From Macrotis lagotis (lineage: Eukaryota; Chordata; Mammalia; Peramelemorphia; Peramelidae), in NCBI RefSeq assembly GCF_037893015.1, contig NC_133661.1:183064508-183128507 (forward strand): 64,000 nt of DNA, read 5' to 3'. Below are positions 1 to 12,371 of the stretch, piece by piece; position 1 is the first letter of the stretch; each line of letters opens with the position of its first letter. Under the pieces are notes generated by a model, which did no database searches, was not told the origin of the DNA, and saw only the letters and a program-made list of their open reading frames with translations. Made by a program: the position numbers and the translations under genes.

Positions 1-124
1 CTTATGGTTCGTAGTGTTATAAATAAAAATTATTTTTGATTTTGCAATGTATTTTGTCAAACTGTCTATTGAATAGCAATTTGAAATTATCTTTTGTTAA
101 TAATGTAGTTTTACATTAAGTGGA

Positions 125-2865
125 TGGGGGGGTACAGCCAAGATGATGAATTAGAGGTAACCAGCTGAACTTTTTCAACATTCCCCTCCAAAAAAAGGAC
201 AAAATAATGCTTTAAATAAAATTGAGAATAGGACATTTTTCTAGCCTAAGAACACTTAGGAGGTTGGCAGAAGTAGTTTATGACACTGGTGTAGAAACCT
301 GTCTAAACCCCACACAAATAGTGGTAGCAACAGTGGTTCTATGCTATAGCACCTTTGGGAACTGGATGTCCAGAAATGGTGGTAAAAAGGGGCATGGGGG
401 TCAGACAACTTGTCAGAAAGAGGTTACAGGTTATTCTTTCCTATTTCAGGGAGCAATTGATCCTGAGTGGCAGCACTGTTGCCCATTACACTGTTCTATA
501 TTACAGTTCCAGAGCAAAGAAAAACATTGGGGATTGGTCACAAAGAAGAAAGGGCCCTGATTTCCGTTTCAGAGCCAAGAGGAATGCTAGCTCTTGAAGT
601 TACAGAGTTACAGAAGAACAGATATCTTTCCTAGGTAAAGAACAGAAAACAGACCAGCACTAGTCACATCTCTCCCCATTTCACACTACCTAAGAAGCAC
701 CCCAAACCTGCGGATTCTGAGAACAGCAGTATAAAAAAAGTTTAAAGTTTGGGACAGAGTTCTCCTGTCCTCTGAAAAGCAGAACCCAACAAGTCAGGAA
801 ATAGTCTGGGAAAATGAACAAATAATAAGAAAAAAATTGACTAGGAAAGACTAAGACATAAACTCAGAAGATTACAGAAATGTGAGAACAGCTGAAAACA
901 GCCTCAAAGAAAAATGTTGGGGGTGGCTAGGTGGCTCAGTGAATAGAACACTGGCCTTGGAGTTAGGAGTACCTGGGTTCAAATCTGGCCTCAGACACTT
1001 AATAATTACCTAGCTGTGTGGCCTTGGGCAAGCCTCTTAACCCCATTGCCTTGAAAAATCTAAAAAAAAAATGTTGATTGAACCCAAGCCCTGGAAGAGC
1101 TAAAGAAAGAGATAATACTGGTAAAGGAAAAATTGGGAAAAGAAATGAAAGTATAGAAAATTATGAAAGGAGAATTAATGGTTTGGGAAAAGAGGCAGAA
1201 AAAAATACTAAAGAAAATAACACCTTAAAAAACAGAATTGGCCAAATGGAAAAAGAAGTAAAAAAGTTCACTGAAGAATATATTTTCTTAAAAATTATCC
1301 AGAACCCCAAAAAAACTAAGTCAAAGGTAAAAATAGAAATATAAGTTTTCTTATAGGAAAAACAACTGACATAGAAAATAAATCAAGAAGACAGAAGTTA
1401 AGAATTTTTGAATTACCTGAAAACTGTGATTTAGAAAAAAATGAAGATATCATATTTCAAGAAATTATCAAGAAAACTGCACTGATATCTTGAATTCAGG
1501 GGATAAAATAGAAATGAAAAGATCTTACTGATCACTGCCTCAAAGAGACCCCATATGAAAACTCCCAGGAATATTATGGCCAAATTCCAAATTTCCCAGG
1601 TCAAAGAGAAAATACTTCAAACAGCTAGAAAGATACATTAAATTATTTTGGAGTCATTTGGTCAGGATCACACAAGATTTAAGGAGCTTTCATGTTAAAC
1701 AAGCAGGGGTGTTGGAATACAATATTCTGGAATGCAAAGAAGCTAGAATTGCAACCAAGAATTACTTATCTACATAATTGAGTATAATCATTCTGAGAGA
1801 AAATGTTTATTTAATGAAATAGAAAACGTTCCAGAGCTGAATAGAAAATTTGACATTCCAACACAAGAGTCAAGATAAACATAAAAAGTTAAATATAAAA
1901 GAGTAATATATATTGAGTATAGAACTGAGTCAAACATAAAAATTAAAGATTTTTTTCTAATTGATAAATGGTCAAAGTATATAAACAGACAGTTTTCAGA
2001 AGAAGAAATAAAAGCTATAGTCATATGGGAAAAAATGTTTTAAATCATCGTTGATTAGAGAAAGGCAAATTAAAAGAACTTATACCTATCAGAAAAGTCA
2101 CAGATTGGAGGAGATGGGAGAAAAATAGGTACATTGATTAATTGTTGGTGGAGTAGAGAACTGGTCCAACTATTCTGGAGAACAACTTGAGCACTATAAA
2201 ACTGTACATCCTTTGATTCAGCAATACCATTATTTGGTCTGTATCCCAAAGAGTTCAAAGCAAAAGGAAAAAGACCTGTATGAACCAAAAATATAGTGGC
2301 TATTTTTGTGAAGGTAATGAATTGGAAATTGAGGGAATGCTCAACAATAGGGGAGTTACTAAATGACCATTGTTATAAGATTGAGATATAGTATTAGTGT
2401 GATATGAGAAATGTCAAGGAGGCTTGTTACAGAAAAATATGGCAAGTCCTATATGAACTGATGCAAAGTGATGTGAGAAGAAGTAAGTGATCATGTGCAC
2501 AGTAGCAGCATGTTGTAGAGATCAACTATGATAAACTTGTCTACTCTAATCAATACAATGATCCAAGATAATTCCAAAGGATTGATGATGAAAATTGCTA
2601 TTCACCTTCAGAGAGAGAGGACTCTTCAGTGCAAATTGAAATATAATTTTCTTACTGTTTTTCTTGCATTTTTTGGCAAATGGATAATATGGAAATATGT
2701 TTGCATGATTTTACAAGTATAATAGATATCCCATTGCTCGCCTTCTCAGTGGGCATGAGAGGATGTGAGAAGTGGGGGGAAATGAAGAAGAGAATTAGAA
2801 ACTCCAAATTTAAAATGAAAAGAATGTTAAACTTATTTTAAATTTTTCTTTAAAAAAATAGCAAC
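125..2865 (+). mobile_element. HAL1-like (half-L1) LINE, nearly full length, with SINE insert
   Basis: The element starts with an L1-style 5' leader (GTACAGCCAAGATGATG). It runs into an ORF1-like coiled-coil region (about 1080-1345, many Lys/Glu/Asn heptads) and the ORF1 C-terminal core; the segment around 1715-1770 reads like the WN.IF...QPRI..P part of L1 ORF1p. It then passes directly to a short ORF2 C-terminal-like piece (about 1960-2010, KWSKYINRQFSEEEIKAI) and a marsupial L1 3'UTR. ORF2 endonuclease and reverse transcriptase are absent. The frame has decayed. A SINE (920-1066) sits inside. HAL1 elements of this shape are known non-autonomous L1 derivatives. The family assignment is from memory. 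Confidence 0.65.
920..1066 (+). repeat. Marsupial tRNA-derived SINE
   Basis: This is a full-length copy with A-box and B-box head and an A-rich tail. It is flanked by the 10-bp target duplication AAAAATGTTG at 910-919 and 1067-1076. It is inserted into the HAL1-like element. Confidence 0.9.
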
Positions 2866-2879
2866 CAATTAGAAAAATA

Positions 2880-3160
2880 TCAAAATATACAAAATAAGGA
2901 ATTCTTAAATAAAATCACATTTTTATTTATAATTTATTATATAAATTTGTTTATAGTTATATATTATATACATTTATATATTATATTTATATATAATTTG
3001 TTTATATTATATATAAATTGTTTATAATTTGTTAAAATATGTATTTTCACTTTAACAAATTATTAAATTTTTCTTCTATTGTCTCCACCCCCATCTCTTT
3101 TATTTCTGTGGATTTAAAATTTTTGATCCTGTTATTTCTTTTCTTCTCATATTATTTGCT
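2880..3160. other. AT-rich low-complexity stretch
   Basis: Runs of TATA/TTTA with almost no G or C, especially at 2930-3060. No gene or named repeat was recognised. Confidence 0.6.
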
Positions 3161-3471
3161 GGAATTTAAGTAGAAATAATCCTTGGACAAGTAGCTATTG
3201 TACAGTTGTTTATGTTTACTATTCTTTGGACTATTAAGTAGGTAGAAAAATGATTACATTTTGTAATTACATAAAAATATTGGGATCCAAGCTTTATAGA
3301 TTTACTGAAAGCATTTAAGAGGACAACTTCAATAGCAGATAGGAAAATTAGAATGATATATGCTTCAGCCTTTTCCCACATGATATACTATTGCTAAGTC
3401 TCCATATTTTAAGTTTTTTTCTTCCAAGCAACTTGTAGATTTTAAATATTTGGTATGACAATATCTCTCTC

Positions 3472-3627
3472 TTTTTTGGGGGGGGGGGAGAATCAGGCAA
3501 TGGGGTTAAGTGACTTGCCCAAGGTCACACAGCTAGGTAATTATTAAGTATCTGAGGGCAAATTTGAACTCAGGTCCTCTTGACTTCAGGGTTAATGCTC
3601 TATCCACTGTGCCACCTAGCTGCCCAA
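3472..3627 (-). repeat. Marsupial tRNA-derived SINE (antisense)
   Basis: Full-length antisense copy with a G-run near its tail. It is flanked by an imperfect duplication of ACARTATCTCT. Confidence 0.85.
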
Positions 3628-3639
3628 CAGTATCTCTTG

Positions 3640-3770
3640 ACAATGTTGTTTTTTAGTACAATTTGTTTTTATAAAATGGCTCTCTGGGAAGGACAGGGTG
3701 AGGAGATGCTAGGGAAAACTATAGTGATGTGAAAAACCAAAAGACAATGAAAAACTAATTTAAAAATAAT
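3640..3770 (+). mobile_element. L1 3'UTR fragment
   Basis: A 5'-truncated marsupial L1-type 3' end. The GGGAAGG...GGGGAGAAA-like purine region is followed by an A-rich end near 3770. Confidence 0.45.
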
Positions 3771-4057
3771 GTGGCTTATTATGTTTATGGAGTTTTTTGT
3801 GTGTTTGAATTCAACCTGGTCATATTGCATAATATTTTAAATGCTCTGTATTTTGTTTATGTTATATTCAAATGTTATAACAATCATTAATGATATTGGT
3901 CCATTTTTCCTACTTTATCTTTCCTTAGTTTATATAGAAAGACTATTCTTGTTCTATAGAAGACATTTGGTAAGGTTTTTTCTTTCTAATTTCATAAATA
4001 GTTTATGTTCCAACAGCATTAGTTCTTTGGTAGGGCTGACTTGGAAATTCAGTTAAG

Positions 4058-6260
4058 GTCCCTCTCCCCTTGAGAGTGGTGTGCTATTTATTAAGATGTC
4101 TTAATAAAAAACTATTTTAATCACTCTGGGAGCTCTATCAGGATATAATGTAAATCTTTTCAGTATTTTCCCAGAAGAACACAAGAAAATAATGTGTGCA
4201 AACAGCTTGATTTCAAGCACACTTTCTTGGGGTTCTCTGGAGGGGAAATATCTCAGAGATTCCTGGGAAGATGGGCCTGGGGCTTGGGGGTAAGAACCAT
4301 GGTAAGGGGGCATCTCCAGGGTGGTAGGGTAGTGGCCAGAACCACCCTGGCTGACTGAGAAGTTCTCCAGGCAGGAGATCTATCTCAAAGAGAGGCCAGA
4401 GGATAATAAGGTGCCCTGAAGGGAGAGAAGGGGATTTGGGGGTTCCCTCTCAGGAATTTCCCAAAAAGAAATTTAAAGCCCACCATAGGGAAGATTGGGC
4501 AGACTTAAGGAACAAGGGAGTCTGGTGACCAGTAACTGGTAGCCAGAAGCTTGAAGGAAGGAAACTGATTGGATCTAGTCTGTTGTATGAAGAAGGTCTC
4601 AACAAGTCACCTGAGCTGGAGATGACTTCTTGGAATGGATTCAGAAGATGCAGAAGGATATAGGGCATCTCCAGAGAAGAAGACAGAAGGAGAGATACTG
4701 GACCAATTCATCTCCATCATCACCCACCTATGTGTACATTGTTTAGTCAGGGGATCTAGCCCTTTTGATACTTGTAACTTTCCCTTCCCTCTCCTTATAA
4801 TGAAGGTTTTGAAGAAAATGAGGAGGAGAGGCAGGGTGAAGATGTTCTTCACTTAGAGAAAAGGAGATTATTGGGTGTTATGATTATATTCTACATGAGT
4901 CTGTATATCCCATCTAGGGAGAGTCCTATCTATGATTTAGAGAATAGGGTATTAGTAATAGTGGGAGAAGAATCTAGCTTGACAGAAGTCATTGCCCAGT
5001 ATTTTGGTGTGGCTAACTGTAGTGGTTCACAGAAGTTTGAGAATTGGCCTTGGGTGCCAGTCCCCTTAGGTCTGGCCTAGATTCTCAGTTCCAGGTCAGT
5101 GCACTGTGGCACAGAATTCTGATCCAGAGGAGAGAAAGACCAGTGCCATATGACTGAGTCAGTTCAGGGAGACTATTGTCTATACCAGTCCATACCAGGA
5201 TATTTTCCTGGGGAATAGCAAAAATCTGTGGACTTATGCCTGGAAGCAAGACACATATTCTGGACTGCAATTTACAGAGACAGGTGAATTGAGAATCATG
5301 TGAGATGTAATGATGGTACCTGGATCCCTTGTCAGGATGTGATTACCACTGCATATCCCATCTGCCAAGGATTGGTCAGGGAGTTATCTAGATTTATAGG
5401 CCTGTTACCTGGGCTCAGGATGGGAAGTGGGGATATGGAACCTCAATGTATATCCTGATTAGAATTCTAAACTGTAGTGGAAACAATTACCAATTAGACA
5501 CCTAGGGCCCTGGACTTACTGCCTGGCTAAATCATGCAAGCAAGAGAGTCAGTCATTCAACATAGAGTTGTATTAGATAATCTTGTTGATTGGAGGAGGA
5601 GGCATTTGTGGTAAATTGAATCTATCAAGTTGCAGTCTAAAGATAGATAACAATCAGCAAGTAGTTAAAAGATATCAGAAAGTTGGTTTGTACTCCAGCA
5701 CAAACCTGGAAAATAGCTCAGGTCCATGTCTCTGATAATGAAGTAAAAATCTTGATAGAAGAAAAAGTTAGTGGTCATGTCAATAACAAGGATTGTGATT
5801 TAAGAAAGAAATCACTAATAAGGTGTGGAATCCAAATTCATATTAAAAAAGAAAAGGAGGAATTGTGAGGAATATGAGGGTGTTTGGGTTCCACAAGAAT
5901 GTGAACGGTGAATTGTTAGTTTACATTACAAAGACTGGGCTCTGCCTGTATAGCTGCCTAAGGGTAGGTACTGAGTTAAGACAAAAGATTTAGCCTCAAT
6001 TTTTATCAAAACCTGAGATTAGGTCAGGTCTGCCCCACCTAGTGCTGAGTTAATTATAGTCTGGTCAGTTTCCTTTGCACATGCTCAAGGAGGTAGCTGT
6101 TCTTGCTCTTGAGCAGAGCAGGGTAAACATATGGGGGCAAATTGTATCAATTAGATTGTGACCCCAACCAATGACTGACACTAAGGGGCAGGAGCAAAGC
6201 CTTGAGGTGTGCCATTTATTAAGTTGTCTTAATTAAAAATCTTTTAATCACTAAAAAAAA
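4058..6260 (+). mobile_element. Retrovirus-derived (ERV1-like) fossil, probably a retrocopied transcript
   Basis: The element is bounded by a 14-bp direct repeat (GAAATTCAGTTAAG at 4044-4057 and 6261-6274). A short LTR segment at its left end (about 4070-4125) is repeated at its right end (about 6205-6252), which is followed by an A8 run. Near the left are candidate tRNA-Pro-like primer-binding stretches. Near the right a polypurine tract (5845-5862) precedes a U3 beginning TGTGAGG at about 5864. This R-U5 to U3-R-poly-A shape with a long target duplication is what LINE-mediated retrocopying of a retroviral RNA leaves. The interior is short (about 1.7 kb) and degenerate. It is broken, and I assign no protein to it. 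Confidence 0.6.
5864..6252 (+). repeat. 3' LTR portion (U3-R) of the fossil
   Basis: It is about 390 bp, starts TG directly after a polypurine tract and ends just before the A run. It contains a CCAAT motif upstream of the segment shared with the left end. It differs from the left-end copy at roughly a tenth of the shared positions, which suggests an old insertion. Confidence 0.55.
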
Positions 6261-6345
6261 GAAATTCAGTTAAGAGTTTTTTCTTTGGAACTGCACTTTA
6301 CTCATCTTTTCTCTTTTGAGACTGATGTTTAGAATATTTCCTATT

Positions 6346-6501
6346 AGGGGCAGCTAGGTGGCATAGTGAATAAAGTACTGGCCTTGGAGTCAGGAGTACC
6401 TGGGTTCAAATCTGGTCTCAGACACTTAATAATTGCCTAGCTGTGTGGCCTTGGGCAAGCCACTTAACCCCATTTGCCTTGCAAAAACCTAAAGAAAAAT
6501 T
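6346..6501 (+). repeat. Marsupial tRNA-derived SINE
   Basis: Full-length copy flanked by a 12-bp duplication ATATTTCCTATT at 6334-6345 and 6502-6513. Confidence 0.9.
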
Positions 6502-6575
6502 ATATTTCCTATTTTATTAATATATTTTATGGTAAAAATAGCCATTTATTGCTAAAACTAAATTTTGCTGACACA

Positions 6576-6717
6576 TTTTTTTGGCAAGGCAATGGGGTTA
6601 AGTGGCTTGCCCACGGTCACACAGCTAGGCAATTATTAAGTGTCTGAGGTCAGATCTGAACTCAGGTACTCCTGACTCCAGGGCCAATGATCTATCCTCT
6701 GCACCACCTAGCCGCCC
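6576..6717 (-). repeat. Marsupial tRNA-derived SINE (antisense)
   Basis: Full-length antisense copy. The short imperfect flanking repeat is CTGACAYAT. Confidence 0.88.
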
Positions 6718-6940
6718 TGACATATAATTCTTTGATATTCTAATTATATGTTTTATTTCAATTCTATTCATTGAGAATTCCTCTTTTAGATATTTTATTT
6801 TGGCAATTTGATTTCCTTTTTAAATAAAATTAATTTTTTTAATTTAATTTCATCATCTCAATAATCTTTTTTTATCTTTGAAATTTTAGAATTTCTACTT
6901 TTGTGTTTATTTTGTAAATATTAGATTTTTATTCTATTTA

Positions 6941-7001
6941 AGGCAAAGGTCACACAGCTAGGCAGGGCCAGTGCCCTATCCACTGCACCACCTGGCTGCT
7001 G
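6941..7001 (-). repeat. SINE remnant with internal deletion
   Basis: The tail part (AGGTCACACAGCTAGGC) is joined directly to the head part (CCCTATCCACTGCACCACC). The middle is missing. Confidence 0.75.
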
Positions 7002-7826
7002 CCTATTAATTAGATTTTTAATTTCACTCTCAATTCACTGATTTTTTGTATGTAAGTTTGGAATATGAATGTTCCTATAATGACTGCTTTAACTGCTTCT
7101 CATAAAATTTGGTAAATTGTTTTATCTTCTTTAATTCAATTATTTCTGTGATTTTTTTTCTCACCCATTATTTAGTCAATCATAAACATTTACTAAGCAC
7201 CTATGTGCCAGTTACTAAAATAGAATTTCCTTGCTTTTTGCTCTTAATTGCTCTTAACTTTCCTTTTCTGATGTCATAATTGGCATTTCTTTTATGGATT
7301 TGGCTTAAGTATAATAAATTTACTCCAACTTTTGGTTTATGAGCCTTTGGAGTTTTGCTTTCCAATTTACTTTGCCATCTTCAGTTTTTAGGGTGAGTTC
7401 ATCTCATTCACAGTTATAATCATTTTTTCTTCCATTAAATCAATATTTTAAAAAATATTTCTCTTTTTACTTACTCCTTTTCTAGAAGAAAAATGAAAGG
7501 AACAATCTGATCCAAATCTGCTCTCCTTCCCTTCTTCTAATAGAACATCACTAGTTCTTAATATTTTTTTTCTTTTCACAAGCAGTTCCCGCATAGTTGT
7601 TAGTTTTGCTTGAAGTCACTGTTTCTCAGTTCTATCTCTAAACCCACCTCCCTATCTCAGCTTAGATTTTGATTACTTCAGAGCATTGCTATTATCACAG
7701 CTTTTTAGTTTATAAACCTTCCCTTGAACTCCAACTATACATGTTAAAATGATCATAAACCTCTCTCCACCCCACCTTTTTGAAAAAATCTTCCCAGCTA
7801 AATAATTTTTCTAATTTTATCCATTA

Positions 7827-7965
7827 AAGGTGACATAACAGAGTGCTGACCTTGGAATCAGGAAGACCTAGGTTGAAATACAGCCTCAGACACTTGTATG
7901 TCCCTGAGAAAGCCATTAAACCTTAGTCTTAATTTTCTCTTATGTAAAATAAGGATACATTAAAT
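7827..7965 (+). repeat. Older CORE-SINE/MIR-type copy
   Basis: A diverged sense copy with the GAGTGCTGACCTTGGAATCA head and a CCTCAGACACTTG core. Confidence 0.6.
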
Positions 7966-8717
7966 AGAAAGCTTCAGCCTTATCTTCCCTTTTCTTAGGA
8001 TTTTTTTGTTTTTTGAATACTTTGAACTCTTAGCAAGGTTCTTTTTGTTCCTTCCTTGATCTTTAGAGATGGTGAGATTTTCTCTCTGTTCCACATAGCT
8101 CTTAAAAAAGTTTCTCAATTTTGTTTACCTTCCTTAAATTATTTTGCTCAGTCATTGCCTTTCAAAGACATTACTCATGTTTTTTTTTTTCAGAAGGAAT
8201 GCTTAGAAGTCCAATTACTCCTCCCACATAGAGACTTTCCATTACAGTTTTGATATATCTGGGTCAGCTTAAGAAATTAAGTGGGATTGGTTGGGGGGGA
8301 GTTTTGTAGAAGTTACAGGTGACATAGAGCCTATGATCATATACTTAACCCAAATTTTACAGTAAGGTACTGTAAACATGTCTTAAAAGAAAAAATTCAG
8401 ACTTTTGTATGTATGAAGGGAGGGTCAAAAAGTTTACACAAATTTTCCAGATCGTGGAGGTGTTGCACTCCTAAACTCCTTGATGTGGAAGGATTAATAT
8501 TGGTCTATTAAAAGTCCATTTCCCCCATATGATTATACTAGTCTTTTTCCATATTATGTTATATTATGATATAGCAGAACCTCGAATGATAAGTTGGAGA
8601 CCTAGATACATTTTCTGATCCTCAGGACCTCTCAAAGCTACCCAAAATTATGTACTAAAAATAAAGCAACTTCAGCTGACTCCATGGTATACTCCAAAAG
8701 TATCTATCCAAAAGAAG

Positions 8718-8810
8718 GTTAAAGGCCTCAGACACTTACTAATTACCTAGCTGTTTGGCCTTGGGCAAGACACTTAACCCCATTGCCTTGCAAAAAACCC
8801 CCAAAAGGTT
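8718..8810 (+). repeat. 5'-truncated SINE
   Basis: Only the 3' half (CCTCAGACACTTACTAATTA to CCATTGCCTTGCAAAA) is present. It is flanked by AAGGTTAAA duplications. Confidence 0.8.
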
Positions 8811-11413
8811 AAAAACTCCTTAAACTAATGCTTAACTTGCTCTTACCCTAACATCCTACAATGCTCCACATAGCATCCCAACCAGGTATGCAACAAAACT
8901 AAACCCCCTAGCTTGACCCCACTCCCTTTTCTCTAGTACCATAGAAATCCAAGCTCCAAACTGCAGAAATTTATTGAGACCTTGATAGTCAATGCCACAA
9001 CAACATTCTGTGTTGCAACAAAGCTCTGTAGCAGACTGGAGGAATAGAGGGAACAGGATAAGTTACTTGTGTTGTAATAGAGCTCTGCCTCTTCCTTTGA
9101 CATTCCTCCCCACCTTTCAGTCCTCCTAGAACTTTGGAGATCCATACTCCAACTGACAAGAAATCTATCCAGGCCACAGCTGCATCAGCATGGCAAGTAG
9201 TCTGTTAGTGGTCCAGACAACTGGCTGATGAATAGAGGGCACAGGACAGGACCCTGTGTATATGGGGCCATATGACACTCCACTAAGCCTGAGAAAAAGA
9301 GTCCAGTGTCTAAGTGGGGCAGAGATAGACTGGTGTCTATGGAAGAAGGTATGAAAGGAAGCTGAGATGTTTGGAGATCTAGTTTCACAGGAAAATCTCA
9401 TCTCATCATCAGAGGAGGAGGAGTCAGAAAGTGAACAATGAGAAAAATAAGGAAAAATGTATTTAAATTGCCAAAGCTCTTATAAAGAAGAGAACTCAAT
9501 GATTTTAAGCATAAGCAGATAAAACAAAAGGGGGAAAAATCAGAATACGGCTTCCAGGTCTAGTAAATTAATTCAGGCATCTATGAATACTTCAAAAAAC
9601 AAATGAAAATAAGGCAAAGACCTTGTGGATTTTGAGAAAGTTAAACCACAACATGGCGTTTCTTAGAAATGAGAATTATGAAGACAGTATTTATGGCTTG
9701 CATAGTAGAAATATTTGCAGAATAGAACTTGAATTTGTGGAGAAAAGTTTCACCAAACAAACCAAAATTACAACTGATTGGGAATGCAAATACACAAATA
9801 ATTTGGAAAGGAAAAAAAGCAAATAACATTAAAAACATCTCTTCCTTTGGCAAGCTGCTTAACCCCATTTGCCTTGCAAAACCTAAAAAAAAAGATATCT
9901 CTTATATCACAATGCTATACAAATATGACTAAATTTCCATGGTCTCTAGTTTGTCTCTTCCTAGTCAATTGCAATAGTTTTTCTTTAATCTACTAGCTCT
10001 AGATTTGGCAATCATATTTCCAGATTATTTGATCCAGAGTTTCTGGTGGGTACTTGTAGATTTTTATCAGAGTGCACTTTACCCTTCGGATTCAGTTCTT
10101 CTGGATAATTTTAAGATCTCTTGAAAAAATGATAATTCACAATTTTAAAAAAAATCTCTTAGTCTCTTCTGGTGACCAGAAAATATTAAATCTTCTGAAC
10201 CCTGTTTTTAAGGGTTTGTTAATTTTTTTAGGGTTTAGTTGTTTTTGATAATAGTTATCTCAATATTTTTCCAAACTTTTTGACTTTGAATTTTTGAAAT
10301 GTTTCCTTTATTCTTCAGTGTCCATTGCTTCTGTTTTCCAAATCTTTTAAGACAGTGCATTCCTAGACTTGAGAAAAATTGTCATTGGAGTATGCAATAT
10401 GTAGGAACTACAATAGAGGTCAAGGGCAACATGGATCTGATAAATGCAGGTTTGCTATTAAATTTTTCTTGCAAGAATTTTTCTTGATTGTTGTCCCTTT
10501 GATTCATTCATTTTTTACTGGAAATGGAGGTGGAGAGGGCTGGATCTAATTTGAACCATGGTTAGTCACCTTTCCAGAGGAACATTCAATTGGACTGAAT
10601 TCTTAGAAATGCTGTTTTAGAGTCATTTGATTAGATGGATTTTTTCCCCTTAACTTTAGAACTCTTGAACTAGCCCTACATAGAGGAATCACTTCTGGAG
10701 TCCCAGCAAAAATCACAAAATTAGCCTGTAATTGTCTTATTAGGAATATTCCTGGGCCATGATGCTGGGCATATGGCTCATAAAGCAAATTAAACACTAA
10801 GCCCTCTGGAACCTGATATACTTGGATTGATACAATTGAATCAGAGCAATATAGTAAAGGACAGAGCCTGCCCTTCTATATTGTGGTCTATATTGGTATG
10901 GAGCTTGAGGTGAACATGGGCCCTGTGAGAGGACTTGTGTGGAATTCACAAAAAAAAAAAAGCACTAGATAAAAGGTCAGTTCTGCTACTCTTAATATGA
11001 CCTTGGACAAAGGACATCAGTCTTATGGGCCTCCTTTCCCTTTTCTGTAAACAAGACTGGGTAATTTCTAAAACTCTGTGATTTCTGTTGTCTTTTATCT
11101 TGACCATGTCAGCTCAGCACCTGGGCCCTTTGTTTAGAAAAGGAGAGGCCTGCCAGAAAGAGACACAGGCCAAAGCAAGGTCATCCAATCTTCAAGGTGA
11201 ACATTCTCATGACGCCCAGTTTTAAAGAGTTTCTGTTGGGGACCAAGCTAGTGTTACTTGTTTTTTCCTCAAAAAAAAAGACCAAAGTACACGGTACTGA
11301 TCAGCATTGGAGGATGGCAAGTAGTTCTGAATGAAGGCAGCAATAGGATAAATGGTACTGAGGGAGGAATGTTGATAATTGACCCTCACTTTTTCTATCA
11401 TGGACTAGCACAG
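8811..11413. other. Intergenic, no gene recognised
   Basis: Scattered short open frames in this region have no recognisable domains and overlap on both strands. A SINE tail fragment lies at about 9846-9890. Parts at 9400-9830 are A-rich and may be decayed LINE. I see no other nameable feature. Confidence 0.55.
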
Positions 11414-11426
11414 AAGAATGAGCTGA

Positions 11427-11580
11427 GGGACAGCTAGGTGGTGCAGTGGATAGAGCACCAGCTCTGGAGTCAGGAGTCCCTGAGTTCAAATTCTGCCTCA
11501 GACCTTAATAATTACCTAGCTGTGTGGCCTTGGGCAAGCCACTTAACCCCATTTGCCTTGCAAAAACCTAAAAAAAAAAA
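11427..11580 (+). repeat. Marsupial tRNA-derived SINE
   Basis: Full-length copy with a perfect 13-bp target duplication AAGAATGAGCTGA at 11414-11426 and 11581-11593. Confidence 0.93.
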
Positions 11581-11855
11581 AAGAATGAGCTGACTAATAC
11601 CTACATAGAGGTGTACCTATTTGGCCTATTGAGATATCACCTCTTTAGCTAGCTGAAGTTGATGGTATTGCCCTGCTGTAAATAGGATAATGCCCTGTTA
11701 TTTACTACTGAATTTCCTTCAGAAAAAGATGTGAAGCTCTGAAGCTTTATCTTGTCTGAAAAAGTCAGTATATCTGGTTAACCCTGAAAGGGAAGGAAAG
11801 GAAAGAAATAAGGGATGGAAGAAGAATATAGGTAAGAGAAGAATTTGTAGGGTAA

Positions 11856-11856
<1 letters not shown>

Positions 11857-11902
<46 letters not shown>

Positions 11903-11925
11903 TAGATAGATAGATAGATAGATAT
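11857..11925. repeat. Compound microsatellite (TA)n(GATA)n
   Basis: About 22 TA units are followed by about 6 GATA units. It is uninterrupted and so likely polymorphic. Confidence 0.95.
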
Positions 11926-12371
11926 TAAGACCCATCTCTGTAAATGAATAGACCTTGGACAAATTAGATTACACATTGAGAGGAATGGGATACTAATTAG
12001 ATGTTTGTCTTCATCTTAAGCAAAATACCTCCATGTTTAAATGGGAATCAGTGCTGCTGTCTTTTTGTCCCTTTAACTCCTAAAAATCAATTTCTCAAAG
12101 TCTTATTTACTTTAAGTATAACAACTCCTCAATATTGAGACATTTCCCATAGATGAGTTTTCTTGGATAGTTGAAACTTAACCCTCTCTAAGCCCTGGTA
12201 CATTTTTTAACATTTGCACAGTCTGGGAAAGAACTTTCTAAAATGTGTTACACAATCTATAGCTCACTTAAATAGAACATGCTAATTAAATATAATTCAG
12301 CTACCTTATGAGAATCAACAAGGGACCTGAACCCATGAAGCGAAAATTAAGAGTCTCATGCCCTTCTGACT

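Larger units (their letters stand above)
3775..7440 (-). mobile_element. Antisense L1 ORF2-region fragment, split by later insertions
   Basis: Flanks at 3775-4043, 6275-6345, 6514-6575 and 6718-7440 read as degenerate L1 ORF2 in antisense (the GGAAATTCAGT... segment resembles the conserved antisense L1 stretch). It is interrupted by the retroviral retrocopy 4058-6260, SINEs at 6346-6501 and 6576-6717, and a SINE remnant at 6941-7001. It is old and full of stops. Confidence 0.5.

Noticed and set aside
8424-8480. GAGGGTCAAAAAGTTTACAC, resembling a mariner-type terminus
   Set aside because: No partner terminus, TA duplication or transposase trace was seen. A similar weak string lies at 17567.
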